From contig DUBS01000056.1 in assembly GCA_012960225.1 (NCBI GenBank), positions 108,894 to 172,893 on the forward strand: 64,000 nt of DNA. Direction: 5' to 3'. Position 1 is the stretch's first letter, and each line of letters starts with the position of its first letter. The notes beneath the pieces were generated by a model, which ran no database searches, was not told the DNA's origin, and worked only from the letters and a program-made list of their open reading frames with translations. Below are positions 55,225 through 64,000 of the stretch, in pieces. Origin of the DNA: Gemmatimonadota bacterium. GTDB taxonomy: Bacteria; Gemmatimonadota; Gemmatimonadetes; Longimicrobiales; Gaopeijiaceae. Position numbers and translations under genes: made by a program.

Positions 55225-56058
55225 ATGATTTTGAGCCTCAGGCAACTCACGATAATTACAGGTGTGGCAATCGCCACAAGTCTCTGCGGGACAGTTGCAG
55301 CACAGTCCCTTCCACCAGACGAAGATGGAGCACTTGCAAGGCTAAACTCATCCCCAAGGCATGGTGAGTGGGTTACTTATGATGCGGGAGGAGGGGACAT
55401 GGTAAGGGCTTGGATCACCTATCCTGAGCGCGGCGACCAAGCTCCAGTGGTCATTGTAATCCATGAAATCTATGGCCTGACAGATTGGATCAGGTCGGTT
55501 GCTGACCAACTTGCAGCTGAAGGTTTCATAGCTGTTGCGCCGGATCTACTATCTGGATCAGGGCCGAACGGTGGAGGATCGGAGTCAATGGACAGACAGG
55601 CTTCGGTAGCAGCAATTCGTACACTTGATCCACTTGACGTCAACCGACGACTCCGAGCAATGGCAACCTACGCTACCGCCCTCCCCTCTGCTGGTGATCA
55701 AGTGGGCGCAGTGGGATACTGCTGGGGTGGAAGCACAAGCTTCGGCTTTGCAGTGGACTACGCTGACTTGGATGCTGCTGTCGTGTACTACGGCACTTCG
55801 CCCGAGGGAGGCTTTGACCAGATCCGAGCACCAGTGCTTGGCCTTTATGGAGGCAATGACAATCGTGTGAACTCTACTATACCACGAGCGGAACAAGCGA
55901 TGTCGAGCGGAGGGCGAAACTTCAAAGCTCATATTTTCGAAGGTGCAGGACACGGATTCCTTCGTGCTCAATCTGGACAAGAAGGAGCGAACAAGAGCGC
56001 TACTGAGCAGGCATGGCCATTGACGGTCGACTTTTTCAAAGCGCAGCTCGGCTCATGA
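55225..56058 (+). CDS. Exported dienelactone hydrolase family protein
   Basis: An alpha/beta hydrolase of the dienelactone hydrolase family (277 aa) with a signal peptide ending near GTVAAQS (~27). VIVIHEIYGL is the oxyanion strand (~75). The nucleophile elbow is GYCWGGS (~165) with Cys in place of Ser, as in true DLH. The Asp (GGNDNRVN, ~210) and His (GAGHGFLR, ~240) complete the triad. Natural substrate is unclear; exported homologues hydrolyse varied esters. AAGGAG is well placed before the ATG. Its stop overlaps the next gene's start. Confidence 0.92.
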   Translation: MILSLRQLTIITGVAIATSLCGTVAAQSLPPDEDGALARLNSSPRHGEWVTYDAGGGDMVRAWITYPERGDQAPVVIVIHEIYGLTDWIRSVADQLAAEGFIAVAPDLLSGSGPNGGGSESMDRQASVAAIRTLDPLDVNRRLRAMATYATALPSAGDQVGAVGYCWGGSTSFGFAVDYADLDAAVVYYGTSPEGGFDQIRAPVLGLYGGNDNRVNSTIPRAEQAMSSGGRNFKAHIFEGAGHGFLRAQSGQEGANKSATEQAWPLTVDFFKAQLGS

Positions 56059-56984
56059 GCTTACCGCTTGTGGTGCTCGCTGCAGGCCTCTCAACCCGCT
56101 ACGGAGGACTGAAGCAGCTAGACCCACTGGGGCCTGACGGTGAGGCTATCATGGACTACAACATCTATGATGCTGCCCGAGCCGGATTCAGCCGCATCAT
56201 TATGGTTACGCGCCCTGAGATTGAGGACGATATCAAAGCTCACCTATCCGCAATTGTTGGAGGGACTTTGCCGATAGACTATGTACAACAGAGCTTAGAC
56301 CAGCTTCCAGAAGGATTTCACACCCCTCCTGACAGAGCCCGACCTTGGGGAACGGCTCACGCCGTGCTGTGTGCGGCTGACTTTACCGACGGACCCTTTG
56401 CAGTTTGCAACGCTGACGACCTTTATGGACCGGGCGCCTTCACGACACTCCACGCTCATCTGTCTTCCGACCAACAAGCCCAAGCCCCAGGTGGAGCACT
56501 AGTCGGATACACACTCGCAGATACGCTCTCCGGGAGTGGAGGTGTCTCCCGAGGTGTCTGTGTCCTGAGCAAAGACGGCCTTTTATCTCATGTTGATGAG
56601 ACTCAGAATGTGCGCCTCGTTAACGGGTATATCACTGGGCAAAGCCTGGACGGAAACCATCTAGAGCTTTCAAGAGATTCAACCGTATCGATGAATTTAT
56701 GGGGATTCACCCAATCAACAATCGACCATATGCGAACACAGTTCCACAATTTCCTTGAATACCACGCCTCTGACACATCACGCGAATTTCTCCTGTCCAC
56801 TGCAGTGAATGGACAGATTCAAACTGGCTCAACCTCTATGCATGTGCTTCATGCAGAGGATAAGTGGTTTGGAGTAACACACGCCTCGGATAAAGACCAA
56901 GCTCAGACCATGCTACTGAAGAAAATTGATCAAGGCGTCTATCATCGACCGCTTGCGGACGGCTTTGCTCCACTAGTTACATAG
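56055..56984 (+). CDS. Nucleotidyltransferase (sugar-phosphate type)
   Basis: A 309-residue NTP-transferase-fold protein. It opens directly with VVLAAGLSTRYGGLKQLDPLG, the nucleotide-binding loop of this fold. VCNADDLYGP (~120) holds the metal-binding Asp, and a C-terminal extension follows. It should activate a sugar phosphate or similar molecule to its NDP form. The ATG at 56055 overlaps the stop of the hydrolase gene (ATGA). Frames open further upstream inside the hydrolase gene were not used. A sodium:solute symporter gene follows after 32 bases, suggesting one transcript of all three. Confidence 0.82.
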   Translation: MSLPLVVLAAGLSTRYGGLKQLDPLGPDGEAIMDYNIYDAARAGFSRIIMVTRPEIEDDIKAHLSAIVGGTLPIDYVQQSLDQLPEGFHTPPDRARPWGTAHAVLCAADFTDGPFAVCNADDLYGPGAFTTLHAHLSSDQQAQAPGGALVGYTLADTLSGSGGVSRGVCVLSKDGLLSHVDETQNVRLVNGYITGQSLDGNHLELSRDSTVSMNLWGFTQSTIDHMRTQFHNFLEYHASDTSREFLLSTAVNGQIQTGSTSMHVLHAEDKWFGVTHASDKDQAQTMLLKKIDQGVYHRPLADGFAPLVT

Positions 56985-57016
56985 TGCACCCTACAAGACA
57001 TGGGAGCGTCTAGTAT

Positions 57017-58789
57017 ATGCGGTTGACCCAGTTGGATTGGATTGTTGTCTGCCTATACATCGCTGTAACACTTGTAACGGGTCTATATTTTGCGCGTCGA
57101 GCAAGCCGCCAGACCGACGAGTTTTTCCTTGGCGGACGCTCTATGCCCTGGTGGCTTCTCGGCACATCCATGGTCGCAACTACTTTTTCCACTGACACTC
57201 CAAACTTAGTAACAGATCTAGTACGAACAGGAGGTGTCAGTGAGAACTGGATCTGGTGGGCGATGGGAATCAGTGGGATGTGCACAGTGTTCTTCTATGC
57301 ACAACTCTGGCGCCGATCAAATATCCTTACGGATGTGGGTTTCTACGAACTCCGTTACTCCGGACGTCCAGCAGCTTTTCTGCGTGGCTTCCGCGCTCTG
57401 TACCTGGGAATCTTCTTCAATGTGATGATCATGGCGACAGTGACTCTCGCCGCGATCAAGATCGGTGGTGTTCTTTTGGGTGTATCTAAGTATGAGGTCA
57501 TACTGATTGCAGGAACTGTAACAGCCCTATACTCAGCTACATCTGGATTTTGGGGAGTTGTGGTCACGGACCTACTCCTATTTATCGTTGCTATGACTGG
57601 ATCGCTTGCGGCTGCCTACTATGCGGTGCAACAACCTGCGGTGGGTGGACTAAACGGTCTATTCACTAACCCCGCACTAGAGGGCAAACTTGCACTACTC
57701 CCTGACTTCACAGACCTGCACAGCGCCGCTGCGATCTTTATCATCCCAATAGCAGTCCAATGGTGGAGCACCTGGTACCCTGGTGCCGAGCCCGGAGGCG
57801 GCGGCTATATCGCACAGCGGATGCTTGCGGCGAAGGATGAGTCCCATGCCCTTAAGGCTACCCTCTGGTTTAACCTAGCCCACTACGCCCTGCGACCATG
57901 GCCGTGGATCATTGTGGCCCTCGCTTCTTTGATCGTTTATCCGACACTCGATTCTATCCAGGCAGCTTTCCCGACAGTCGACCCTTCTATCGTGCGACAT
58001 GACTTAGCATATCCCGCAATGCTGGTCTTCTTGCCATCCGGACTTCTAGGGCTCGTCGTGGCTTCTCTGGCAGCAGCGTATATGTCGACAATTAGCACTC
58101 ATCTCAACTGGGGAGCATCCTATATTATCGATGACTGGTATCGTCGTTTCATCTCACCTGATCGAGAGGATCGCCACTACCTCCGGCTGGCTCGGCTCGC
58201 AACAATTGGGCTAATCATACTTGCTGGAATCGTTTCACTTTGGCTCGAAAACGCATTACAAGCGTTCCAAATTCTTCTCCAAATCGGAGCTGGAACGGGC
58301 TTGGTATTCCTTCTTCGATGGTTCTGGTGGCGCATTAATGCTTGGAGTGAAATCTCCGCGATGATTATATCATTTCTCATCGCTGTGTACTTCCAGTTCG
58401 TTCACACAAACATACTGGGCCTGGAGCCTCTGGAGCCCTCATTTCAGCTTGTCTTCGGGGTACTCTTAACATCCGTCGGATGGGTCACCGTGACGCTACT
58501 GACACCCCCAGCGAGTCCAGAGACTTTGAAAAGCTTTCACGAGCTCATCCGACCGATGGGCGGAGGCTGGAGAGGAGCTGGCCTTGGCCTAGAACCTGAA
58601 CCAAACGGATCGAGTCCAACTGCAGCATTTCTGGCATGGTTCCTGGGTTGTATCGCAATCTATGGAGCACTGTTCGGGACTGGTTACGCCCTGTACGGAC
58701 ATAACACTTTATCGTTTCTCTGCACTGCAACAGCAGCCTTAGCAATTTTTTGGCTTTTCCGGCTGCTTCCGAAAATTGATCTCCGCTAG
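57017..58789 (+). CDS. Sodium:solute symporter (SSS family)
   Basis: A 590-residue inner-membrane symporter with about 13-14 hydrophobic helices. The beginning VCLYIAVTLVTGLYFARRASRQTDEFFLGGRSMPWWLLGTSMVATTFSTDTPNLV (residues ~10-62, quoted in parts here: FFLGGRSMPWW and FSTDTP) is the SSS signature region. PGGGYIAQRMLAAKDE and AAYMSTISTHLNWGASYIIDD (~350) are later family motifs. The ligand could be a sugar, organic acid or amino acid. Location behind a sugar-type nucleotidyltransferase slightly favours a sugar. Confidence 0.9.
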   Translation: MRLTQLDWIVVCLYIAVTLVTGLYFARRASRQTDEFFLGGRSMPWWLLGTSMVATTFSTDTPNLVTDLVRTGGVSENWIWWAMGISGMCTVFFYAQLWRRSNILTDVGFYELRYSGRPAAFLRGFRALYLGIFFNVMIMATVTLAAIKIGGVLLGVSKYEVILIAGTVTALYSATSGFWGVVVTDLLLFIVAMTGSLAAAYYAVQQPAVGGLNGLFTNPALEGKLALLPDFTDLHSAAAIFIIPIAVQWWSTWYPGAEPGGGGYIAQRMLAAKDESHALKATLWFNLAHYALRPWPWIIVALASLIVYPTLDSIQAAFPTVDPSIVRHDLAYPAMLVFLPSGLLGLVVASLAAAYMSTISTHLNWGASYIIDDWYRRFISPDREDRHYLRLARLATIGLIILAGIVSLWLENALQAFQILLQIGAGTGLVFLLRWFWWRINAWSEISAMIISFLIAVYFQFVHTNILGLEPLEPSFQLVFGVLLTSVGWVTVTLLTPPASPETLKSFHELIRPMGGGWRGAGLGLEPEPNGSSPTAAFLAWFLGCIAIYGALFGTGYALYGHNTLSFLCTATAALAIFWLFRLLPKIDLR

Positions 58790-58810
58790 TCGAACCCCTT
58801 TTCATATCGA

Positions 58811-60265
58811 CTAGGCACGTTCTTCACTGACCCACCAATAACGGAAAGCAGTCGGACAGAGTCTCCATAAGAGAGCACCGAAAAACACTGCGGCGACACC
58901 TCCAGTAACGGCGAAGAGGACTCCATTTGACCCTGCTAACCATGCAGGAGGCACGTAAGTTTCCTCCGGACTGAGAATCACTCGTGTTACTCCTGTTACA
59001 ACTCCTGAGACATGGAGCCACACAACCAAAGCTGCCACACTTAGGTTCAGCCAAAGCACAATCCTACGCATTCCCGCTGTGTTAAAACTCTCGGCAGCCA
59101 AATCCCCCTCTCTCGCACGCAGGTGCTCACCCAAAATCCAGATAATCGCACCCAGCAGAATCATACTGTCGATACCGATGGTGGCACCCATCGCGTGTCC
59201 GGTGACCGCATAGGTCCCGTGTATTATCGCGTTGAGAGGAGGGATCGAAATCAGAATTGCTGAAAAAAGAATAAAGACCGTCCAGTACTTTGATGCCGCA
59301 AAGCTATCTCGGGTCGCACTGAACTCGCCGGATTCAGTTACGCTCACCAGCCCCCAAACGTCGTAAACAGCTCTACACAACACCGTAATTTCAGCCATCG
59401 AAACAACGAATGATATCCACTTTACCAAGTGATCCTGAGGCAAATGGTACGTATGGTGTGCGAAATTTGTGAACGAGTTGAGTAGACCAACTGCAAATAG
59501 AGCGTACGCAATCTTCGAGTGGCCATAGCTAGGATCACGGCTGATGCGTTCTCCGATATAAATGACCGAGCCGTAGACAAAGAGATTAAAGCTTCCCACT
59601 AGCGTGCCTGTTGCCTTCCACTGCACTTGGAGATCCTGCACAGGATTCCCGAAAAAACTCGGTATCAGATACAAATGCTGCTCTACGAACGTGACAACAA
59701 AAAACAACATTCCCACGCCCCACATCGTTATGTATACCGGCCGCTGAAAGAAATTTGGCCCAGAGATACGAAAGAAATTCCATAGGTAGCAGAGCCAGCC
59801 AACCAGTATCAGCGCGCTAAAAATTGGGTGGAATCCAACGTATTCCCGGCCTGATCCCACACCCAGGCTAAGGGTGAGAAGAATTCCAGTTCCAGCGGCC
59901 GCCCATGACAACACCTGTACTCGCAACCGCCAACGATCTCCCCAAGTGACGACACCACCGTGATCCTGCAGCCAACGATGGACGACTGCGACGCCCCCAA
60001 GGAAAATCCAGGCAGATGCGAAGGCTGTGTGAATAGGCCGAAGCTGGCGCAGGTCGAGACCAACTGATTGAAAGCTCGGAGCTAGGGCAGGCACTGAGTA
60101 GAGTGCCGCGAGTATTCCTCCAATTAGCGTAACCGCAATTGCGATCAAACCACCCCTGATAAACATGATTGTGGCGAATTGCCGGACCGGATGACCCTGG
60201 GCAAAGGAAAGCAAGTGACTGCTCGCTTCATTGGGTGCCAACTCTCGCTCCAGCGTAGGATTCAT
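58811..60265 (-). CDS. NorB-like heme-copper oxidase superfamily protein
   Basis: A 484-residue, ~12-helix membrane protein related to the catalytic subunit of nitric-oxide reductase/cbb3 oxidases. His residues at haem or metal positions: LRPIHTAF (helix II), AHHTYH (~270, the paired His of the metal site) and IHGTYAVTGHAMGATIG (~365). The last reads H-A-M where classical enzymes read H-x-H. The helix before the HH pair (QWKATGTLVGSFNLFVYG) shows no His, whereas oxidases and cNOR have one there. I recall similar sequences annotated as NorB or cbb3 subunit I in FCB-group bacteria. NO reduction is plausible, not shown. ATG 60265 was chosen over a TTG at 60349. Confidence 0.75.
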   Translation of the reverse strand: MNPTLERELAPNEASSHLLSFAQGHPVRQFATIMFIRGGLIAIAVTLIGGILAALYSVPALAPSFQSVGLDLRQLRPIHTAFASAWIFLGGVAVVHRWLQDHGGVVTWGDRWRLRVQVLSWAAAGTGILLTLSLGVGSGREYVGFHPIFSALILVGWLCYLWNFFRISGPNFFQRPVYITMWGVGMLFFVVTFVEQHLYLIPSFFGNPVQDLQVQWKATGTLVGSFNLFVYGSVIYIGERISRDPSYGHSKIAYALFAVGLLNSFTNFAHHTYHLPQDHLVKWISFVVSMAEITVLCRAVYDVWGLVSVTESGEFSATRDSFAASKYWTVFILFSAILISIPPLNAIIHGTYAVTGHAMGATIGIDSMILLGAIIWILGEHLRAREGDLAAESFNTAGMRRIVLWLNLSVAALVVWLHVSGVVTGVTRVILSPEETYVPPAWLAGSNGVLFAVTGGVAAVFFGALLWRLCPTAFRYWWVSEERA

Positions 60266-60315
60266 GATAACAAAGAGCGGAGCGAGTAGATGATTACTGG
60301 TGACATAACTCTCAC

Positions 60316-61083
60316 TTACCTGTACTCCCACCAAGGCAATAATCTCCAATTCACATTACGATCCACCTGCCTGGCACGCGTGTCATCTTCTAACGCTCCC
60401 CTATGCCCGTTTAGCCAGAAGAAATAAGCGATCAAATCATCGACCTGCGAGGGTAAGAGTTCAGGAACTGGTTGGGGCATACCAGTATCTGGCTTACCAC
60501 TGGTAAGCACCTCAACTAACTCAGGTTCACTGAGCCTCTCGACGGTGGTCGAAAGATCAGGTGCTCCGACAATCGAAGTCTGAAAGGGGAAATGACACGC
60601 TTTGCACAGCCCAGTTCGAAATGTCTCAAACCCCGCAGCCGCGTTGGTTGGGAGTACAAGGTCGATGATCGCAGATTCAAATGCCTCCTGTAGACTTGTA
60701 CCAGTACTGGGGTCACCCATCCTTAGTTCACCTCTCCCGATATCCGGTCGGTCAATTTCATTCAGAAAAGCCTTCATTTGATCAATCTGTCGTGAGTTGA
60801 AATTGAAGGCTGGCATCTGACCACTCCCAACGGTCAGAAGCGAGACGAGCCGGGTCTCGTCGACGCGGCTCGCGGCATTCGTTAGATCAGGACCAAGGAA
60901 GCCTCCCTGCCCCCAGAGTTGGTGACAAACTTGGCAGGCCGACTCGTGGTAGATCTGACGACCTTCAATCGCCTCCATAGAGAGTTCTAGATCCACGTCA
61001 TCCCTATACACGAAGATCGACTGGACTAGAAAACAAAGGACCAAAACTGCTAGCAACCTCTTTTTTGACGACGGGTTAAGCAT
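60316..61083 (-). CDS. Membrane-anchored diheme cytochrome c
   Basis: A 255-residue c-type cytochrome with an N-terminal anchor helix (LLAVLVLCFLVQSIFVY, ~10-26) and two haem-attachment motifs, CQVCH (~49) and CKACH (~150). Axial Met candidates lie in GQMPAF (~88) and TGMPQP (~200). It is encoded 50 bases upstream of the NorB-like gene on the same strand and should be its electron donor, as NorC is for NorB, but with two haems instead of one. Confidence 0.9.
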   Translation of the reverse strand: MLNPSSKKRLLAVLVLCFLVQSIFVYRDDVDLELSMEAIEGRQIYHESACQVCHQLWGQGGFLGPDLTNAASRVDETRLVSLLTVGSGQMPAFNFNSRQIDQMKAFLNEIDRPDIGRGELRMGDPSTGTSLQEAFESAIIDLVLPTNAAAGFETFRTGLCKACHFPFQTSIVGAPDLSTTVERLSEPELVEVLTSGKPDTGMPQPVPELLPSQVDDLIAYFFWLNGHRGALEDDTRARQVDRNVNWRLLPWWEYR

Positions 61084-61104
61084 CTACTTCTGAGTTGATG
61101 TTAC

Positions 61105-61242
61105 TCATAACCCAAGGAACAACCCGGATAGACCAAAAGTCATTCCAAAGTTCGGTGCATTATCCGTAAGTCCGAAGGCAATCGAGGAAACCACAGAAAA
61201 AAAGGCAGATAAGGCCCACCTCCTATTTGTCTTGGCAGCCAT
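61105..61242 (-). CDS. Possible small hydrophobic peptide of the NorB-like cluster
   Basis: A 45-residue frame with a basic start (MAAKTNRRW) and a largely hydrophobic remainder (ALSAFFSVVSSIAFGL, FGLSGLFLGL). It ends 21 bases before the cytochrome c gene. Position and composition suggest an accessory membrane peptide, but there is no good ribosome site and no family I know. An upstream in-frame ATG at 61287 exists. Confidence 0.35.
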   Translation of the reverse strand: MAAKTNRRWALSAFFSVVSSIAFGLTDNAPNFGMTFGLSGLFLGL

Positions 61243-61360
61243 AAGAGACCGGCCATGTTTTACTAGAATGCTTAAACATCTATCCAAGAAGGCGCCTCAG
61301 TAGAATTCAGAAAGCTGAAAAAGGGGAGGTTGTCGAGTGGCGTCAACCCAACACTGAGGA

Positions 61361-62611
61361 TTACAGCGTGATTATAGAAGCCCCCGCAGAAGGTCTGGCT
61401 ACAAAATGGCTTTGATCGGTATCCGTGCTCAGACTCAGAGGTCCATAATATCCCTGTGACAAGCCTTCTAGAACCATATCTACCTTGTCTTGCTCAGTAA
61501 GCATGATGACACATCCACCAAAACCAGCCCCGGTGAGCCGGGCACCTGCCGCTCCAGCTTCACGACAAACCACAACGAGTTTATCAAGCTCTACTGAGCT
61601 GACTTCGTAGTCGACACGGAGACTCCTATGTGAAGCGTCCATCAACCAACCGAAGCCTTGCACGTCTTCGCTAGCCATAAGGTCAATAGCGGTTCTTACT
61701 CGAACGGCCTCTGTAATCACATGTCGGAAACGTTGGAAAAGAATTCGCTCGAGTACAGCCTCTGCCACCTCGATCGCTATGTCCTCTCCAAGAATCTCAA
61801 GAAGGTTCTTGTATCCAGTGACTTGAGAGTGAATCAGACCGCGGTCTAATGCAGCATTGGTGACAATCCTCAAAGCCTGTTCAGACTCATCGCGTCGCGC
61901 ATTATATACCCCCATCGCGTAACCTGATTTCTCAACTCGCACCCCAGAATTGGCAATTATGAACCGCCATCTCTCTGGAACCAGCATATGACTCATCGTT
62001 AGGGGACTAAACTTGATCTGAGCCGCATGGTGGGCATGGCCACCGATTGATATCGCCTGATCCATCCCACCTCCGCGGGTCCCTGTATAGCGTTCTGCAT
62101 CCGCCATCACTTCCGCGAAGGGCAGCGTTTCTAGCATAACTCCGTTGATATGGGCAAGAGCCAGCCCAACCGCGTTGACAAGCGCGGAGGACGATGAAAG
62201 CCCGGCTGCTATAGGGATATTAGAGACAAGAACACCATCAAAGCCGCGCGAGATAGCAAATCGTCTCGCCAACTCATCAGCTGGAGCCTTCAGGTAATTT
62301 CCCCAATGACCTGGTGGGCTGGCAGTTATTCCCGGAACAATCTCGAACTCCACTTCTTCAAAGCCCTCACGAACGCTACGGATCCGGACAAATCCATCAT
62401 CCCGACACCGGAAAGCCAAATACGCCTCACGCTGAATAGCCATTGGGAATACTGGCAAGTCATGATAGTCGATGTGCTCACCGATCAGGTTCACACGCCC
62501 CGGAGCCCGAGCAAAATGAGTCGGCTGTACGCCGAACTCTTTAGCAAACATCTCCCCGGATACGAGTTCCAACGGTGACCGGTCCACTTGACTCGGATTG
62601 GTCCAATTCAC
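61361..62611 (-). CDS. galK: Galactokinase
   Basis: GHMP-family sugar kinase (416 aa) phosphorylating galactose at C1 in the Leloir pathway. APGRVNLIGEHIDYH (~35) is the galactokinase signature, GLSSSSALVNAVGLAL (~135) the ATP phosphate loop, and TGAGFGGCVIML (~365) the third GHMP motif. No other Leloir gene (galT, galE) is in the window; the nucleotidyltransferase at 56 kb could be a functional relative. The start is probably the GTG at 62611, directly behind the CapA-family stop; an ATG at 62551 is possible. Confidence 0.93.
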   Translation of the reverse strand: MNWTNPSQVDRSPLELVSGEMFAKEFGVQPTHFARAPGRVNLIGEHIDYHDLPVFPMAIQREAYLAFRCRDDGFVRIRSVREGFEEVEFEIVPGITASPPGHWGNYLKAPADELARRFAISRGFDGVLVSNIPIAAGLSSSSALVNAVGLALAHINGVMLETLPFAEVMADAERYTGTRGGGMDQAISIGGHAHHAAQIKFSPLTMSHMLVPERWRFIIANSGVRVEKSGYAMGVYNARRDESEQALRIVTNAALDRGLIHSQVTGYKNLLEILGEDIAIEVAEAVLERILFQRFRHVITEAVRVRTAIDLMASEDVQGFGWLMDASHRSLRVDYEVSSVELDKLVVVCREAGAAGARLTGAGFGGCVIMLTEQDKVDMVLEGLSQGYYGPLSLSTDTDQSHFVARPSAGASIITL

Positions 62612-63946
62612 TTACCGCACTCGTACGTAACCGACTCCTTCCCTAATGTCGATGTCCGTTCCAAAAGGCTTCGAGCGTTCGACAAGATCGTTCAGGATCT
62701 TTTTCGCAAGAACACCACGTGCCAACATAGGTCGTCCACGTACCCAAGCTGGTTTCCCGTAACCCAAAGTTATCGGGTGAAGTGCTAGTTCAGTCAGCCT
62801 ATCGCCGGTGAATGTCGGCATAGCAATGACGGCCTCCCAAATCTCGGGATTTGCTGGGAATCCGACTGTCTCATTCTGGTAGCGCATGGCATTGAAGTCC
62901 GCTACGTGGTCATTCACATCGAGATCGTACGCCTGGTAGTTCTCATCGGGTAGCCGGAGCAGTGTCTCATTTTGAAACACAAAATCACCCAAAGAGTAGA
63001 AGATCGGCTTGCCCTTGTAGATCTCTATACCACGCAGTACGTGGGGTCCGTGGCCCACGAACATTGTAGCGCCAGCATCCACCATGGCCCTCGCGAACTC
63101 TATTAGAAAGCCAGCTGGCACCGAACGTGCTCCGCCACTCTCGTGTGCGTGAATGGTAACAATCACTTGGTCTGCGAGCCGGCTCGCACTGCGTACTACT
63201 GCAGCAATTTCAGCCACATCTTCCGGATTCGGTCGAGTCACCACACCCGTTTCTGAACCTTCGATGAAATTGGTCGAAAGTGTGCGTGCCCCTCGGTCAC
63301 TGCGGCTGAAATTCAACCCCATTTCTTCTGCTAGCACTTGAAAACGATCAAGCTGGTCTGCGGTGGCGACACGTTCGGTCATGTACCGAAGCGGACTCAA
63401 GCCAGGGCGGGATTTCATGCTCCCACGTGCATTCCCAGCTCGGGAATGATCAGGGAACGTTGATGCCATAGAGATTAGAGCCACTCGACCACGCGCGGTC
63501 TCCAGGAAGCGGGCCTCTCGGGCTTCCGCAAGACTCTCACCCGCTCCCGCGTGCACCAGCCCTGCTTCGTCTACGTATTTGGTGGTCAGGCGAAGACCCT
63601 CAACCCCATAATCACCAGTATGATTATTCGCGCGCGATACCATATCGATACCTGCCCAAACAAGCTCTTTAGCAAGTATTGGTTCACCGCGCATCCAAGT
63701 CCCTCCACTCTGGTGAGCTGGATACGGCTCGTAATTGTGGAAGAGAATTTCGAGATTAGTAAAGGCCGCGTCCGCACCACGAATCATATCAATCAGCTCG
63801 AGAAAGTCTGGTTCCTCGTAGACGGACAATCTCCTGGTGATGATCGCGTCCCCCGTTAAGGCAAGTGTAATCTCTTGGGCCGGAGTCGAGACCACCAACA
63901 AGCTTAGCGCGAAGCTAGTTAGTCCGGTGACACGAAATCGTCTCAT
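62612..63946 (-). CDS. Exported CapA-family protein
   Basis: A 444-residue exported protein of the CapA/PGA_cap metallophosphatase-like family (signal peptide ending near VSTPAQE, ~24). Fold motifs: LALTGDAIITRR near the start, FTNLEILF (~60), SRANNHTGDYG (~105), VTIHAHESG (~255) and FVGHGPHVLRGIEIYKGKPIFYSLGDFVF (~290-318, in pieces). The family includes poly-gamma-glutamate capsule proteins but most members are of unknown function. AGGAG lies seven bases before the ATG at 63946; a GTG at 63949 is adjacent. The last 50 bases of the window hold only upstream sequence. Confidence 0.88.
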   Translation of the reverse strand: MRRFRVTGLTSFALSLLVVSTPAQEITLALTGDAIITRRLSVYEEPDFLELIDMIRGADAAFTNLEILFHNYEPYPAHQSGGTWMRGEPILAKELVWAGIDMVSRANNHTGDYGVEGLRLTTKYVDEAGLVHAGAGESLAEAREARFLETARGRVALISMASTFPDHSRAGNARGSMKSRPGLSPLRYMTERVATADQLDRFQVLAEEMGLNFSRSDRGARTLSTNFIEGSETGVVTRPNPEDVAEIAAVVRSASRLADQVIVTIHAHESGGARSVPAGFLIEFARAMVDAGATMFVGHGPHVLRGIEIYKGKPIFYSLGDFVFQNETLLRLPDENYQAYDLDVNDHVADFNAMRYQNETVGFPANPEIWEAVIAMPTFTGDRLTELALHPITLGYGKPAWVRGRPMLARGVLAKKILNDLVERSKPFGTDIDIREGVGYVRVR

Positions 63947-64000
63947 CACAATTCTCCTCTATCTACGCTCTAAGAATTTCTAGTTTCGGCCATTGTGCCC

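Overview
The window is ordinary chromosomal DNA of an aerobic, heterotrophic Gram-negative bacterium. It has LPS-export permeases (LptF/LptG), a TonB-dependent receptor, a TolC-type efflux pump, superoxide dismutase, a heme-copper-oxidase-like protein with a c-type cytochrome, and several sodium-coupled importers (AGCS, NSS and SSS families), which suggest a marine or saline habitat. The secreted peptidases and amidohydrolases, and the overall gene style, remind me of marine Gemmatimonadota, but that placement is recall and not proof. I found no tRNA, rRNA, CRISPR array, insertion sequence or phage gene.

Layout. 1-5.6 kb (minus): the start of a family-2 glycosyltransferase, a flavin-reductase-fold protein, a LysM protein with an M15-like metal motif, Mn-type SOD, an alanine:Na+ symporter and an acyl-CoA desaturase. 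5.7-17.5 kb (mostly plus): ahcY, a TauE/SafE permease on the other strand, lptF-lptG, a DapF-like gene without the catalytic cysteines, then a SAM-II-like riboswitch plus terminator ahead of metH and a fused homocysteine methyltransferase/MTHFR. 17.5-24 kb: a second MTHFR-like gene coupled to an aminopeptidase P, a TonB-dependent receptor, a small outer-membrane-type protein and threonine synthase. 24.2-30.5 kb (minus): one compact seven-gene operon in the order ECF sigma, probable anti-sigma, Spy/CpxP-like sensor, TolC, MacB-type ATPase, MacA-type adaptor, MacB-type permease.

30.7-41.2 kb (minus): an unknown basic protein, an HNH endonuclease, PriA, an M24 peptidase, a methyltransferase, a histone-deacetylase-like hydrolase, carB and a 38-residue MetS-like transporter subunit. 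41.5-46.8 kb (minus): an HD phosphohydrolase, endonuclease III, an unknown protein, an NSS transporter and glycyl-tRNA synthetase. 46.9-54.3 kb: an NfuA-like Fe-S carrier, then a visibly more GC-rich pair of secreted amidohydrolases, a HAD hydrolase and a secreted M24 peptidase. 54.5-64 kb: an unknown small protein with a strong terminator, a dienelactone hydrolase, a nucleotidyltransferase, an SSS symporter, a NorB-like protein with a diheme cytochrome c, galactokinase and a CapA-family protein.

How it fits together. The central theme of 5.7-18.4 kb is the activated-methyl cycle. AhcY recycles S-adenosylhomocysteine to homocysteine, MetH and the fused enzyme remethylate it, and the MTHFR domains supply methyl-folate; the leader in front of metH looks like an RNA sensor for the end product SAM. 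The other strong theme is an envelope-stress efflux operon that carries its own regulators. The best candidates for something undescribed are the riboswitch with an inserted hairpin, the double Cys-to-Ser DapF homologue, the self-regulated efflux operon, the NorB-like protein with unusual haem/metal ligands, and the amidohydrolase pair in which most domains have lost their metal sites.
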